Positions 17,487 through 25,063 of a stretch of DNA of 64,000 nt are shown here, piece by piece. Below the pieces are notes generated by a model. It searched no databases and had not been told where the DNA came from. It saw nothing but the letters and a program-made list of their open reading frames with translations. The stretch is taken from NCBI RefSeq assembly GCF_000422705.1, contig NZ_KE383907.1, positions 247,327 to 311,326 of the forward strand, in the 5' to 3' direction. The stretch's first letter is position 1; each line of letters begins with the position of its first letter. A program made the translations under genes and the position numbers. Source of the DNA: Flavobacterium soli DSM 19725. GTDB taxonomy: Bacteria > Bacteroidota > Bacteroidia > Flavobacteriales > Flavobacteriaceae.

Positions 17487-18344
17487 ATGATTTCGGATAC
17501 TCAATTTCAAAACGAACTAAAACTACTCATCGAAAACGCAATTAGGGAAGATGTTGGTCCTGGCGATTTCAGTTCATTGGCCTGTATTCCAGCTGATGCA
17601 AAGGGAAAAGCTAAATTGTTAGTCAAGGAAGACGGAATCATTGCTGGTGTAGAATTTGCCAAGATGATTTTTAATTATGTAGATCCGAATTTAAAAATAG
17701 AAACCTTTATCAACGACGGAACACCAGTAAAATATGGCGATATTGTTTTTCACGTTGAAGGAAGTTCACAATCCATACTAAAATCCGAGCGTGTTGTTTT
17801 GAATTCAATGCAACGAATGAGTGCGATTGCGACAAAAACCAATAAATACGTTCAACTTCTTGAAGGAACAAAAACCAAGATTCTCGATACACGAAAAACC
17901 ACTCCAGGTTTTCGAGCTCCCGAAAAATGGGCCGTTAAGATTGGTGGGGGCGAGAATCATCGTTTTGCCTTGTACGATATGGTAATGCTCAAAGATAACC
18001 ACAACGATTTTGCAGGCGGAATTACAAAAGCCATCGAAAAAACGAAAAATTACCTAAAAGAAAACAATCTAGATTTAAAAATAATTGTTGAAGCCAGAAA
18101 TTTGGATGAGATCAAGGAAATTCTGCAAAGCGAAGGTGTTTACAGGATTCTGATTGATAATTTCAATTTTGAAGATACCAAAAAAGCTGTAGCCTTAATT
18201 GGGGATAAATGCTTGACCGAATCTTCAGGAAATATCAACGAAAAAACGATTCGAAATTATGCCGAATGTGGTGTGGATTTTATTTCTTCTGGAGCCTTGA
18301 CGCATTCGATTTATAATATGGATTTGAGCCTGAAAGCGATATAA
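17487..18344 (+). CDS. nadC: Nicotinate-nucleotide pyrophosphorylase (carboxylating), 285 aa
   Basis: NadC turns quinolinate and PRPP into nicotinate mononucleotide in NAD synthesis. The signature LDTRKTTPGFRAPEKWAV (about 131-148), the GGGENHRFALYDMVMLKDNH block, the VEARNLDE strand and the late ESSGNINEKTIRNYAECGVD region are all present. Length is normal. The stop is followed after 2 bases by the YihY-family gene, which suggests cotranscription. Confidence 0.97.
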   Translation: MISDTQFQNELKLLIENAIREDVGPGDFSSLACIPADAKGKAKLLVKEDGIIAGVEFAKMIFNYVDPNLKIETFINDGTPVKYGDIVFHVEGSSQSILKSERVVLNSMQRMSAIATKTNKYVQLLEGTKTKILDTRKTTPGFRAPEKWAVKIGGGENHRFALYDMVMLKDNHNDFAGGITKAIEKTKNYLKENNLDLKIIVEARNLDEIKEILQSEGVYRILIDNFNFEDTKKAVALIGDKCLTESSGNINEKTIRNYAECGVDFISSGALTHSIYNMDLSLKAI

Positions 18345-18346
18345 TT

Positions 18347-19273
18347 ATGTCTGAAAAGATAGAAAATCAAATAAAGAAAATACCTGTTGCAAGGAATCTT
18401 ATGTACTTTACAAAACACATAAAATTGCCTTGGCTCGAAGGCTTGTCTTTCTATGATTTACTCGAATTATATGGCATCGGAATTGCACAAGGAGCGATTT
18501 CTTATCGTGCGGGAGCCATTGCTTTTAGCTTTTTTATGGCACTTTTTCCGTTTGCACTTTTCATTTTAAACTTAATTCCCTTTATCCCAATAGAAGGATT
18601 TAAGGAGGATTTTCTTCGGTTTGTAGAAGAAAGTGTTCCGCCAAATACTTTTGAAGCTATTTCCTCTATTATTCAAGATATTACCAATAATAGTTATGGA
18701 GATTTGCTTTCGTCAGGTTTTATATTGTCTAGTTTTTTGATGGCCAATGGTTTGAATGCCATTCTTGGAGGTTTCGAAAATTCGCATCACGTCTTGATTA
18801 AACGCGGCTTTTTCAGGCAATATTTTGTAGCCTTGGCCATGTCTCTATTGCTTACATTTCTGCTGATATTTACAGTAGCAACAATCGTTATTTTTGAGGT
18901 TTTTATCCAAAAAATAAAAATACAAGACGTCTTTAATGACAATATCCAAATCATCGTTATCGGTCGATATGTGTTTTTTATGCTCATGATTTTGGTCACA
19001 ACCTCTATACTTTTTAAATTCGGAACAAAAGAAACAAAAAAGAATTCGTTTATCTCCATAGGATCAGTATTTACAACGGTTCTCATCATTTTATCCTCTT
19101 ATGCTTTCGGAATTTGGGTAGTTCGATTTTCAAAATATAATGAACTTTATGGATCAATCGGTACACTTTTGATCATGATGTTCTATATTTGGTTAAATTG
19201 CATGATCCTTTTATTAGGTTTCGAACTCAACGCCACCATCAACAGATTAAAAAGAAGAAATTTGTTTAATTAG
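18347..19273 (+). CDS. YihY/UPF0761-family inner-membrane protein, 308 aa
   Basis: A basic N-terminus is followed by about six membrane helices. The sequence GAISYRAGAIAFSFFMALFPF (residues about 49-70) is the YihY core motif, and the closing MMFYIWLNCMILLLGFELN is also typical. The family was once misnamed ribonuclease BN; no nuclease activity should be assumed. Its TAG stop is the first part of structured repeat B (TAGGAGCTAT), so the repeat starts inside the stop codon. Confidence 0.9.
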   Translation: MSEKIENQIKKIPVARNLMYFTKHIKLPWLEGLSFYDLLELYGIGIAQGAISYRAGAIAFSFFMALFPFALFILNLIPFIPIEGFKEDFLRFVEESVPPNTFEAISSIIQDITNNSYGDLLSSGFILSSFLMANGLNAILGGFENSHHVLIKRGFFRQYFVALAMSLLLTFLLIFTVATIVIFEVFIQKIKIQDVFNDNIQIIVIGRYVFFMLMILVTTSILFKFGTKETKKNSFISIGSVFTTVLIILSSYAFGIWVVRFSKYNELYGSIGTLLIMMFYIWLNCMILLLGFELNATINRLKRRNLFN

Positions 19274-19352
19274 GAGCTATTTCCCGCTATCCGTTCCAAT
19301 CTTTTCCCTGCTAAAGAAGCAGGAAAAAGGATTTCCACTACTATCGGGGCTA
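19272..19352 (+). repeat. Dispersed structured repeat, copy B (short form)
   Basis: It reads GGAGCTATTTCCCGCTATCC at the 5' end and TTTCCACTACTATCGGGGCT at the 3' end. CCCG 19283-19286 pairs with CGGG 19345-19348, extended by an AGC/GCT pairing. The inner hairpin joins CTTTTCCCTGCT to its complement before 19330, with 11 of 12 pairs. It overlaps the upstream stop codon and ends 13 bases before the DUF2147 ATG. Confidence 0.8.
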
Positions 19353-19365
19353 AAACATCACGGTT

Positions 19366-19791
19366 ATGAAGAACGTTTTTTTATTAATTGTCACATTATT
19401 CATCACATCAACTTATGCTCAAAAAACCGTTATCGGAAAATGGAAATCCATCGACGACGAAACGGGAAAAGCACTCGCCATTGTCGAGATCTATGAAGAA
19501 AACAATAAAATTTATGGAAGAGTAATTGAAATACTCAATCCAAAAAACAAAAACCGAACGTGCGAAAGTTGTCCAGGTGAAGATAAAGACAAGCCTATCC
19601 TTGGATTGACAGTTATTAAAGGCCTTAAAAAAGATGGCAAAGAATATAATGGAGGAAAAATCCTGGACCCCAAACATGGAAAATTTTATAAATGCTACAT
19701 CAATCTCGAAAGTGATGATAAGCTAAAAGTTAGAGGTTATATTGGGATTTCCTTATTCGGTCGAACACAGTATTGGCATCGGGTTAAATAA
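19366..19791 (+). CDS. DUF2147-family secreted protein, 141 aa
   Basis: A signal peptide (MKNVFLLIVTLFITSTYAQ) precedes the DUF2147 pattern: VIGKWKSIDDETGKALAIVE, then a pair of cysteines (CESCPG), GGKILDPKHGKFYKCYI, and a closing RGYIGISLFGRTQYW. Members are small secreted or periplasmic beta-rich proteins that resemble lipocalins; no activity is established. It is preceded by repeat B and followed 1 base later by an octamer array. Confidence 0.85.
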   Translation: MKNVFLLIVTLFITSTYAQKTVIGKWKSIDDETGKALAIVEIYEENNKIYGRVIEILNPKNKNRTCESCPGEDKDKPILGLTVIKGLKKDGKEYNGGKILDPKHGKFYKCYINLESDDKLKVRGYIGISLFGRTQYWHRVK

Positions 19792-19792
19792 A

Positions 19793-19824
19793 TTCAAAGA
19801 TTCAAAGATTGAAAGATTGAAAGA
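19793..19824 (+). repeat. Tandem octamer array TTCAAAGA/TTGAAAGA
   Basis: Four exact 8-bp units (TTCAAAGA twice, then TTGAAAGA twice) run from 19793, one base after the DUF2147 stop, and end in TTTT. A related array lies at 54307-54330 on the other strand. Confidence 0.8.
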
Positions 19825-19887
19825 TTTTCTAACTAATTGCCATAATCATAAGTCTAACACCATATACCCAATACCTTAATACCCAAA

Positions 19888-22341
19888 ATGCATTTCATCG
19901 AAGTAATTTTACCGCTTTCGCTCTCCAAAACCTTTACGTATTCAGTTTCAGAAACTGAATATAATTATCTCAAAAAGGGTTTTCGAGTTGCTGTTCCTTT
20001 TGGTAAAAACAAAATATATACAGCACTTGTAATTGATATCCATCAAAACGCACCCACTTTATACGATGCAAAAGAAATTCATCAAATTCTGGATGAAACT
20101 CCAATTGTCAACGAAATCCAAATTAAGCATTGGCTCTGGATTGCGTCCTATTATATGTGTGCCATTGGCGACGTTTACAGAGGTGCAATGCCATCGGCTT
20201 TTTTGCTGGAAAGCGAAACTATAATTTCTCAAAAAACAGCATCATTCGTTGATGAAAGCCAGTTTTCTGACGATGAATTTCTAATATACGAAGCTTTGCA
20301 ACATCAATCGTCATTAAAGATTCAGGACATTGTAGCAATTCTAGGCAAGAAAAATGTGTTGCCGGTTATTCAAAAACTTATTCAAAAAAATATTCTTTTC
20401 TTGGAGGAAGAAATGTCCGAAGTGTATAAGCCAAAACTCATCCGATATGTTCGATTGCATCAAAAGTTTAATTCAGATGAAGGTTTGGGTCAACTATTGG
20501 ATACGTTGAAAAACGCCAACAAGCAAAAGGAAATCGTTTTGAGCTATTTTCAATTGACTGCTACAGAAAAACACAAACCTATTTCGGTGAAAATGTTACT
20601 TGAAGCTTCGGGTACAACTTCAACCGTGATTAAAACGTTGATTGATAAGGAAATATTCGAAGAGTACCATATTCAAATCGACAGGGTTAATTTTGATGAA
20701 AATCAAAAAGAAAAAAACTTAGTTTTAAGTAAAGCTCAGCAAAATGCTTTCGATGAAATCATTTCAAGTTTTAAAACTAAAGAAGTAACGCTTTTGCATG
20801 GTGTAACTTCTAGCGGAAAAACAGAAATCTACATCAAGCTTATTGAGAAGTATTTGAAAGAAGGAAAGCAGATTCTATATCTTCTGCCAGAAATCGCCCT
20901 AACAACTCAATTGGTTGGCCGATTAACAGCTTATTTTGGGAATAAAGTGGCCGTTTTTCATTCAAAATACAGCAATAATGAACGTGTTGAAGTTTGGAAC
21001 CAGCTTTTGCAAGATTCCGAAAAAGCCCAAATAGTGATAGGAGCGAGGTCGGCCTTGTTTTTGCCTTTCAATAATTTAGGTCTTATCATTGTAGATGAAG
21101 AACATGAGCAAACCTTCAAACAACAGGATCCAGCACCTCGCTATCATGCCCGAGATGCTTCGGTGGTTTTAGCAAATGCTCATAAGACTAAAGTTGTTTT
21201 GGGTTCGGCAACGCCAAGTATTGAGACCTATTTCAATGCAAAATCCGAAAAATATGGACTTGTAGAAATTACGGAGCGATTTGGAAATGTCATGATGCCC
21301 GAAATAGAATTGGTGGATTTAAAAGACAAATACTTCCGTAAAAGAATGACGGGTCATTTTAGTGATGTCTTGATTGAAAATATTACCGAAGCCTTATCGC
21401 TTGGCGAACAAATTATCTTGTTTCAAAATCGCAGAGGATTTTCGCCTGTTGTAGAATGCATGACGTGTGGACATGTGCCGCAATGCCAACAATGCGATGT
21501 TAGTTTGACCTATCATAAGCATAAAAACCAATTACGTTGTCATTATTGTGGTTACTCGATGGCAAATCCAACCAATTGCCATGTGTGTTCGAGTGTCGAT
21601 TTGACCACAAAAGGATTCGGAACCGAACAAATCCAACAGGAATTGATTCAGCTTTTTCCGAATTCAAAAATTGGAAGAATGGACCAAGATACTACGAGAG
21701 GGAAATTTGGGTTCGAAAGAATCATCGACAGTTTTAAGAATCGTGAAATTGATATTTTGGTGGGAACCCAAATGCTGGCGAAAGGTTTGGATTTTGATAA
21801 TGTTTCTTTAGTCGGAATTATGAATGCAGATAATATGCTGTATCATCCTGATTTTCGTGCCTTTGAAAGGAGTTATCAAATGATGACGCAAGTTTCGGGT
21901 AGGGCAGGACGATCTGAAAAACGTGGAAAAGTCATCATTCAAACTTATAATCCCGATCATAACACGATTCAGCAGGTTACCAATAATGATTTTGTAAGAA
22001 TGTATAAGGAACAATTATATGAGCGTCAGATTTATAAATATCCGCCGTTTTTTCGTTTGATAAAGATCACACTCAAGCATCGTGATTTTGAGAAATTGAA
22101 AGAAGGTTCGATGTGGTTGTTTCAGGTGCTTCATCAAAATTTAGGGATTCCGGTTTTAGGTCCCGAAGAACCACCGATTAGCAGAATAAGGAATGAATAT
22201 ATTAGAACCATTATGATCAAGATTCCTCAGCAATCCTCCATTGGAGCGGCCAAAAAAAATGTCCAGAAAATCCTGAACAGTTTTGAAACGGTTGCCCAAT
22301 ATAGGGCTATAAAAGTGGTGGTAAATGTTGACTTTTATTGA
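19888..22341 (+). CDS. priA: Primosomal replication restart helicase PriA, 817 aa
   Basis: PriA recognises stalled forks and reloads the replicative helicase. The N-terminal DNA-binding region (1-200) begins with the typical MHFIEVILPLSLSKTFTYSV. Walker A is GVTSSGKTE near residue 305, the DEAH-like box is IIVDEEHEQTFKQQDPAPRYHARDA split by its known loop, and a zinc-binding cysteine block (C-x2-C repeats, about 524-571) follows. VSGRAGR is helicase motif VI. It overlaps the convergent LytTR gene by 7 bases at the 3' ends. Confidence 0.97.
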   Translation: MHFIEVILPLSLSKTFTYSVSETEYNYLKKGFRVAVPFGKNKIYTALVIDIHQNAPTLYDAKEIHQILDETPIVNEIQIKHWLWIASYYMCAIGDVYRGAMPSAFLLESETIISQKTASFVDESQFSDDEFLIYEALQHQSSLKIQDIVAILGKKNVLPVIQKLIQKNILFLEEEMSEVYKPKLIRYVRLHQKFNSDEGLGQLLDTLKNANKQKEIVLSYFQLTATEKHKPISVKMLLEASGTTSTVIKTLIDKEIFEEYHIQIDRVNFDENQKEKNLVLSKAQQNAFDEIISSFKTKEVTLLHGVTSSGKTEIYIKLIEKYLKEGKQILYLLPEIALTTQLVGRLTAYFGNKVAVFHSKYSNNERVEVWNQLLQDSEKAQIVIGARSALFLPFNNLGLIIVDEEHEQTFKQQDPAPRYHARDASVVLANAHKTKVVLGSATPSIETYFNAKSEKYGLVEITERFGNVMMPEIELVDLKDKYFRKRMTGHFSDVLIENITEALSLGEQIILFQNRRGFSPVVECMTCGHVPQCQQCDVSLTYHKHKNQLRCHYCGYSMANPTNCHVCSSVDLTTKGFGTEQIQQELIQLFPNSKIGRMDQDTTRGKFGFERIIDSFKNREIDILVGTQMLAKGLDFDNVSLVGIMNADNMLYHPDFRAFERSYQMMTQVSGRAGRSEKRGKVIIQTYNPDHNTIQQVTNNDFVRMYKEQLYERQIYKYPPFFRLIKITLKHRDFEKLKEGSMWLFQVLHQNLGIPVLGPEEPPISRIRNEYIRTIMIKIPQQSSIGAAKKNVQKILNSFETVAQYRAIKVVVNVDFY

Positions 22342-23033
22342 GAATCTTCAATTGCTTTTTTTAGTTCTTCTTTCTTGTTCCTGCTCAGAGGAATTTTTGA
22401 AGCACCAATTTCGGCAAATTTGCTGTTGAACTTGTCAATCTTGTCGATGTTCACTATAAATGATTTGTGAACACGGATGAATTTATCCTTTGGTAAATCG
22501 TTTTCAAAAGCTTTCATGGTGGATAAAACCAAATGATTTTCGTCGTCCGTTATTACCTTTACATAATCCCCATAGGCTTCCACCCATTTTATTTTGGAGG
22601 TAAAAACCTTTAAATTTTTAAGCTTGCTTTTGATGAAAATATGATCGCCATCTTCCTCAAGACTTTCATTTATTAGTAATTGCATATTTAAAGCTCGTTT
22701 TACAGAAGCTTCGAAACGAACCGCAGTTATAGGTTTTTGTAAATAATCTGTAGCATCATAATCGAATGCTTTAACGGCATATTCAGGTTTTGAGGTAATA
22801 AAAATCACTTGAGGTTTGACTTTTAAATTATCCAAAAAATCAAAACCACTCACGATTGGCATTTCAACATCTAGGAATAATAAGTCGATAGAAGTATAGG
22901 ACATGAAATTTTTCGCTTCAATCGCATTCGAAAATTCGCCGACAAGAATGAGATTAGGATGATTGTTTGCTAGCTTACTAACAATCATTCTTTGGATAGA
23001 ACTATCGTCTACAATAACACAACTGAGCTTCAT
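22335..23033 (-). CDS. LytTR-family response regulator, 232 aa
   Basis: I start at ATG 23033 (MKLSCVIVDDSSIQRM), where the receiver domain begins; an in-frame ATG 38 codons upstream adds a Phe/Lys-rich tail unlike the family. The receiver has D9/D10, phospho-acceptor D55 (LLFLDVEMPI) and K in FITSKPE. The LytTR DNA-binding domain (about 125-228) has FIKSKLKNLKV, VEAYGDYVKV and FIRVHKSFIVN. No sensor kinase lies next to it. It would control genes elsewhere. Confidence 0.92.
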   Translation of the reverse strand: MKLSCVIVDDSSIQRMIVSKLANNHPNLILVGEFSNAIEAKNFMSYTSIDLLFLDVEMPIVSGFDFLDNLKVKPQVIFITSKPEYAVKAFDYDATDYLQKPITAVRFEASVKRALNMQLLINESLEEDGDHIFIKSKLKNLKVFTSKIKWVEAYGDYVKVITDDENHLVLSTMKAFENDLPKDKFIRVHKSFIVNIDKIDKFNSKFAEIGASKIPLSRNKKEELKKAIEDSQ

Positions 23034-23138
23034 AAATGGACCAATATATTTGGAGAATTTAAAAGTATATTTTTTTTTAATATAACTACTACTTTTTTTG
23101 AAAAAAAATTGCAATTCATCGAATAAAAACAAATCTAA

Positions 23139-23169
23139 TTTGCTCATTAAAAATAAATGTTTACTTTTG
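23139..23169 (+). promoter_or_regulatory. Promoter of the rpsF-rpsR-rplI operon
   Basis: TTTG at 23139-23142 and TACTTTTG at 23162-23169 are separated by 19 bases, matching the Bacteroidota consensus very well. Transcription should start near 23175, about 28 bases ahead of rpsF. Confidence 0.8.
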
Positions 23170-23202
23170 CACCCAATTTTATAACAAATAAAATATATTA
23201 TT

Positions 23203-23544
23203 ATGAATCATTATGAGACTGTTTTCATCTTGAATCCCGTTTTATCTGAAGTACAGGTAAAGGAAACAGTAAGCAAATTCGAAGATTTTCTTACGAGTAG
23301 AGGAGCAGAGATGGTATCAAAAGAGGATTGGGGACTAAAAAAATTGGCCTATGAAATCCAAAACAAAAAAAGTGGTTTTTACCATTTATTCGAATTCAAA
23401 GTAGCAGCTGAGGTTTTAATTGCTTTTGAAACTGAATTTAGACGTGACGAAAGAGTAATGCGTTTCTTGACTGTAAGTCTTGACAAACATGCAATCTCTT
23501 GGGCAGAAAGAAGAAGAGCAAAACTAAAAGCAGCTAAAGCATAA
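23203..23544 (+). CDS. rpsF: Small-subunit ribosomal protein S6, 113 aa
   Basis: S6 binds S18 and 16S rRNA in the platform of the 30S subunit. It begins MNHYETVFILNPVLSE, a standard S6 start, has the DWGLKKLAYEIQNKKSGFYHLFEF core, and ends with a basic tail RRRAKLKAAKA. It is the first gene after a strong promoter and is 5 bases from rpsR. Confidence 0.97.
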   Translation: MNHYETVFILNPVLSEVQVKETVSKFEDFLTSRGAEMVSKEDWGLKKLAYEIQNKKSGFYHLFEFKVAAEVLIAFETEFRRDERVMRFLTVSLDKHAISWAERRRAKLKAAKA

Positions 23545-23549
23545 TTATT

Positions 23550-23846
23550 ATGGCAACATTACAACAATCAGCTTCAGGAAAAAAAGACGGAGATATCAGA
23601 TATTTAACGCCTTTGAACATCGAAACAAACAAAACTAAAAAGTATTGTCGTTTCAAAAAATCTGGAATCAAATATATCGATTATAAAGATGCAGATTTCC
23701 TATTGAAATTCGTTAACGAGCAAGGAAAAATTCTTCCACGTCGTTTAACTGGAACTTCATTGAAATACCAAAGAAAAGTGTCAGTAGCTGTGAAAAGAGC
23801 AAGACATTTAGCTTTAATGCCATACGTGGCCGATTTATTAAAATAA
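23550..23846 (+). CDS. rpsR: Small-subunit ribosomal protein S18, 98 aa
   Basis: The conserved core is KKYCRFKKSGIKYIDYKD, then FVNEQGKILPRRLTGTSLKYQR and the closing RARHLALMPYV. The N-terminal 25 residues form the extension usual in Bacteroidota. One cysteine remains in KYCRF. The gene lies between rpsF and rplI in the standard order. Confidence 0.97.
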   Translation: MATLQQSASGKKDGDIRYLTPLNIETNKTKKYCRFKKSGIKYIDYKDADFLLKFVNEQGKILPRRLTGTSLKYQRKVSVAVKRARHLALMPYVADLLK

Positions 23847-23852
23847 TTTAAA

Positions 23853-23908
23853 AACAACAGTTGTTGCCTCGCCAGTGGCGGGCTAACTTCTATAATAAGG
23901 ACAACAAC
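23853..23908 (+). promoter_or_regulatory. Candidate RNA switch in front of rplI
   Basis: GTTGTTG at 23860-23866 can pair with AACAAC just upstream (23853-23858) or with CAACAAC at 23902-23908, which touches the rplI ATG. A 6-bp hairpin (23868-23873 with 23877-23882, loop AGT) lies between. The two pairings exclude each other, so one would hide the start region. Function is inferred. Confidence 0.45.
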
Positions 23909-24349
23909 ATGGAACTTATATTAAAACAAGACGTAGCAAATTTAGGATTTAAAGATGATGTAGTTTCAGTGAAAGCTGGTTACGGTCGTAATTTCTTGAT
24001 TCCTCAAGGATTCGCTTCTTTAGCTACACCTTCTGCAAAGAAAGTATTGGCTGAAAACCTAAAACAAAGAGCTCATAAAGAAGCAAAAGTAATTGCTGAT
24101 GCAAAAGCTTTGGCTGAAACTTTGAAAGCTATCGAAATTAAGATTTCTGCAAAAGCAGGTGGTGAAAAATTATTTGGTTCTGTAACCAATATCGACATCG
24201 CTGAAGCTTTAGCAAAAGGTGGTCAAGAAATTGACAGAAAATTCATTACTTCTGGAATCGTTAAACGTACAGGTAAATATACTGCTAGCGTTAGACTTCA
24301 CAGAGATGTAATCATTGAATTACCTTACGAAATCGTAGCTGAGAAATAA
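23909..24349 (+). CDS. rplI: Large-subunit ribosomal protein L9, 146 aa
   Basis: I start at ATG 23909 (MELILKQDVANLGFKDD), the standard L9 beginning; an upstream in-frame start at 23861 would add 16 unrelated residues from the intergenic hairpins. The signature GYGRNFLIPQGFASLATPSA follows, then the long helix and the C-terminal rRNA-binding domain with KLFGSVTNIDIAEAL. L9 spans the side of the 50S subunit. A terminator lies 21 bases downstream. Confidence 0.97.
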   Translation: MELILKQDVANLGFKDDVVSVKAGYGRNFLIPQGFASLATPSAKKVLAENLKQRAHKEAKVIADAKALAETLKAIEIKISAKAGGEKLFGSVTNIDIAEALAKGGQEIDRKFITSGIVKRTGKYTASVRLHRDVIIELPYEIVAEK

Positions 24350-24370
24350 TATTTTTCAACTTGAAATATC

Positions 24371-24412
24371 AAATCCCGATGCGTTGAAAAACGAAATCGG
24401 GATTTTTTTTAT
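24371..24412 (+). terminator. Intrinsic terminator after rplI
   Basis: AAATCCCGAT (24371-24380) pairs perfectly with ATCGGGATTT (24396-24405), with an additional inner CGTT/AACG pairing, followed by a T run to 24410. Confidence 0.9.
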
Positions 24413-24457
24413 TTAAAATTGAATTAAGAATTTTAATTTTATGGTAAAAGAGTTTTT

Positions 24458-24499
24458 CCTTAAACCTTAAACCTTAAACCTTAAACCTTAAACCTTGAA
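24458..24499 (+). repeat. Heptamer array (CCTTAAA)5 + CCTTGAA
   Basis: Five perfect CCTTAAA units and one CCTTGAA run up to 13 bases before the ATG of the next gene. Related CCTTAAA motifs precede the starts at 53496 and 55548 on the minus strand. The array occupies the region where a ribosome would bind. Confidence 0.85.
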
Positions 24500-24512
24500 C
24501 CCAAAACCTAAA

Positions 24513-24986
24513 ATGAAATACACAAGATTAACAAAAGAACAATTCGAAGAATTGCATCCAGAATTTGTAAATTTTCTGGCAACCCAGTCTATCGATAAGG
24601 CCGAATGGGACAAAATTAAGGAAGAACAGCCTCAAATTGCCGAGCAAGAATTGGATGTTTTCTCAGATTTAATTTGGGAAGGTGTTTTGACAAGAGCAGA
24701 ATATTTGGAACATTTTTCTAAAAATTATATCTTTCTTTTTCATTGTAAGGAAACTCACGTACATTCAATCGTGTTGAAATCGTTGAATCCAGAAATTGAT
24801 TTTCTGACAAAAGACGGTTTGCAATGGTTGAGCGACAACATGTTTACTGAAAATGTAGAAATGAAAGTGGGTAATAAAGAATTTACAGAAGAACGAAATC
24901 CGTCTATTTTTCAATTGATCCAGCAAGGTGCTTTCTTGAGCGATGGGCAATTATACAAGCAAATTATTTCGATTATTGAGTCGTAA
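24513..24986 (+). CDS. DUF6495-like conserved protein, 157 aa
   Basis: I start at ATG 24513 (MKYTRLTKEQFEELHPEF). A TTG at 24495 lies inside the heptamer array and would add only MNPKPK. The protein is soluble, acidic and has no membrane segment or signal; it resembles small conserved proteins of Flavobacteriia that I recall as DUF6495. No catalytic motif is obvious. A hairpin with a T run separates it from ligA. Function unknown. Confidence 0.6.
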   Translation: MKYTRLTKEQFEELHPEFVNFLATQSIDKAEWDKIKEEQPQIAEQELDVFSDLIWEGVLTRAEYLEHFSKNYIFLFHCKETHVHSIVLKSLNPEIDFLTKDGLQWLSDNMFTENVEMKVGNKEFTEERNPSIFQLIQQGAFLSDGQLYKQIISIIES

Positions 24987-25007
24987 TTTTATCGGTATAT
25001 TTACCAT

Positions 25008-25062
25008 AAATTGGTTATTTTAGTGGTCTGTTTACAGGAACTAAAATAGCCAATTTCTTTTT
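25008..25062 (+). terminator. Hairpin and T run just before ligA
   Basis: Bases 25008-25024 pair with 25040-25056 over 17 positions (one G-T), with an inner CTG/CAG. CTTTTTT follows at 25057-25063. It has the form of a terminator for the DUF6495-like gene, yet ends immediately before the ligA ATG at 25064. Confidence 0.7.
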
Positions 25063-25063
25063 T

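Noticed and set aside
23034..23147. N-terminal extension of the LytTR regulator
   Set aside because: The extra 38 residues are Phe/Lys-rich, reach into the rpsF promoter, and precede a complete receiver domain with its own ATG.
23170..23202. S6:S18-binding leader ahead of rpsF
   Set aside because: The leader is about 30 AT-rich bases without the CCG-containing box of that motif.
24458..24499. CCTTAAA heptamers as a CRISPR array
   Set aside because: Units are 7 bp and contiguous, with no spacers and no cas genes in the window.
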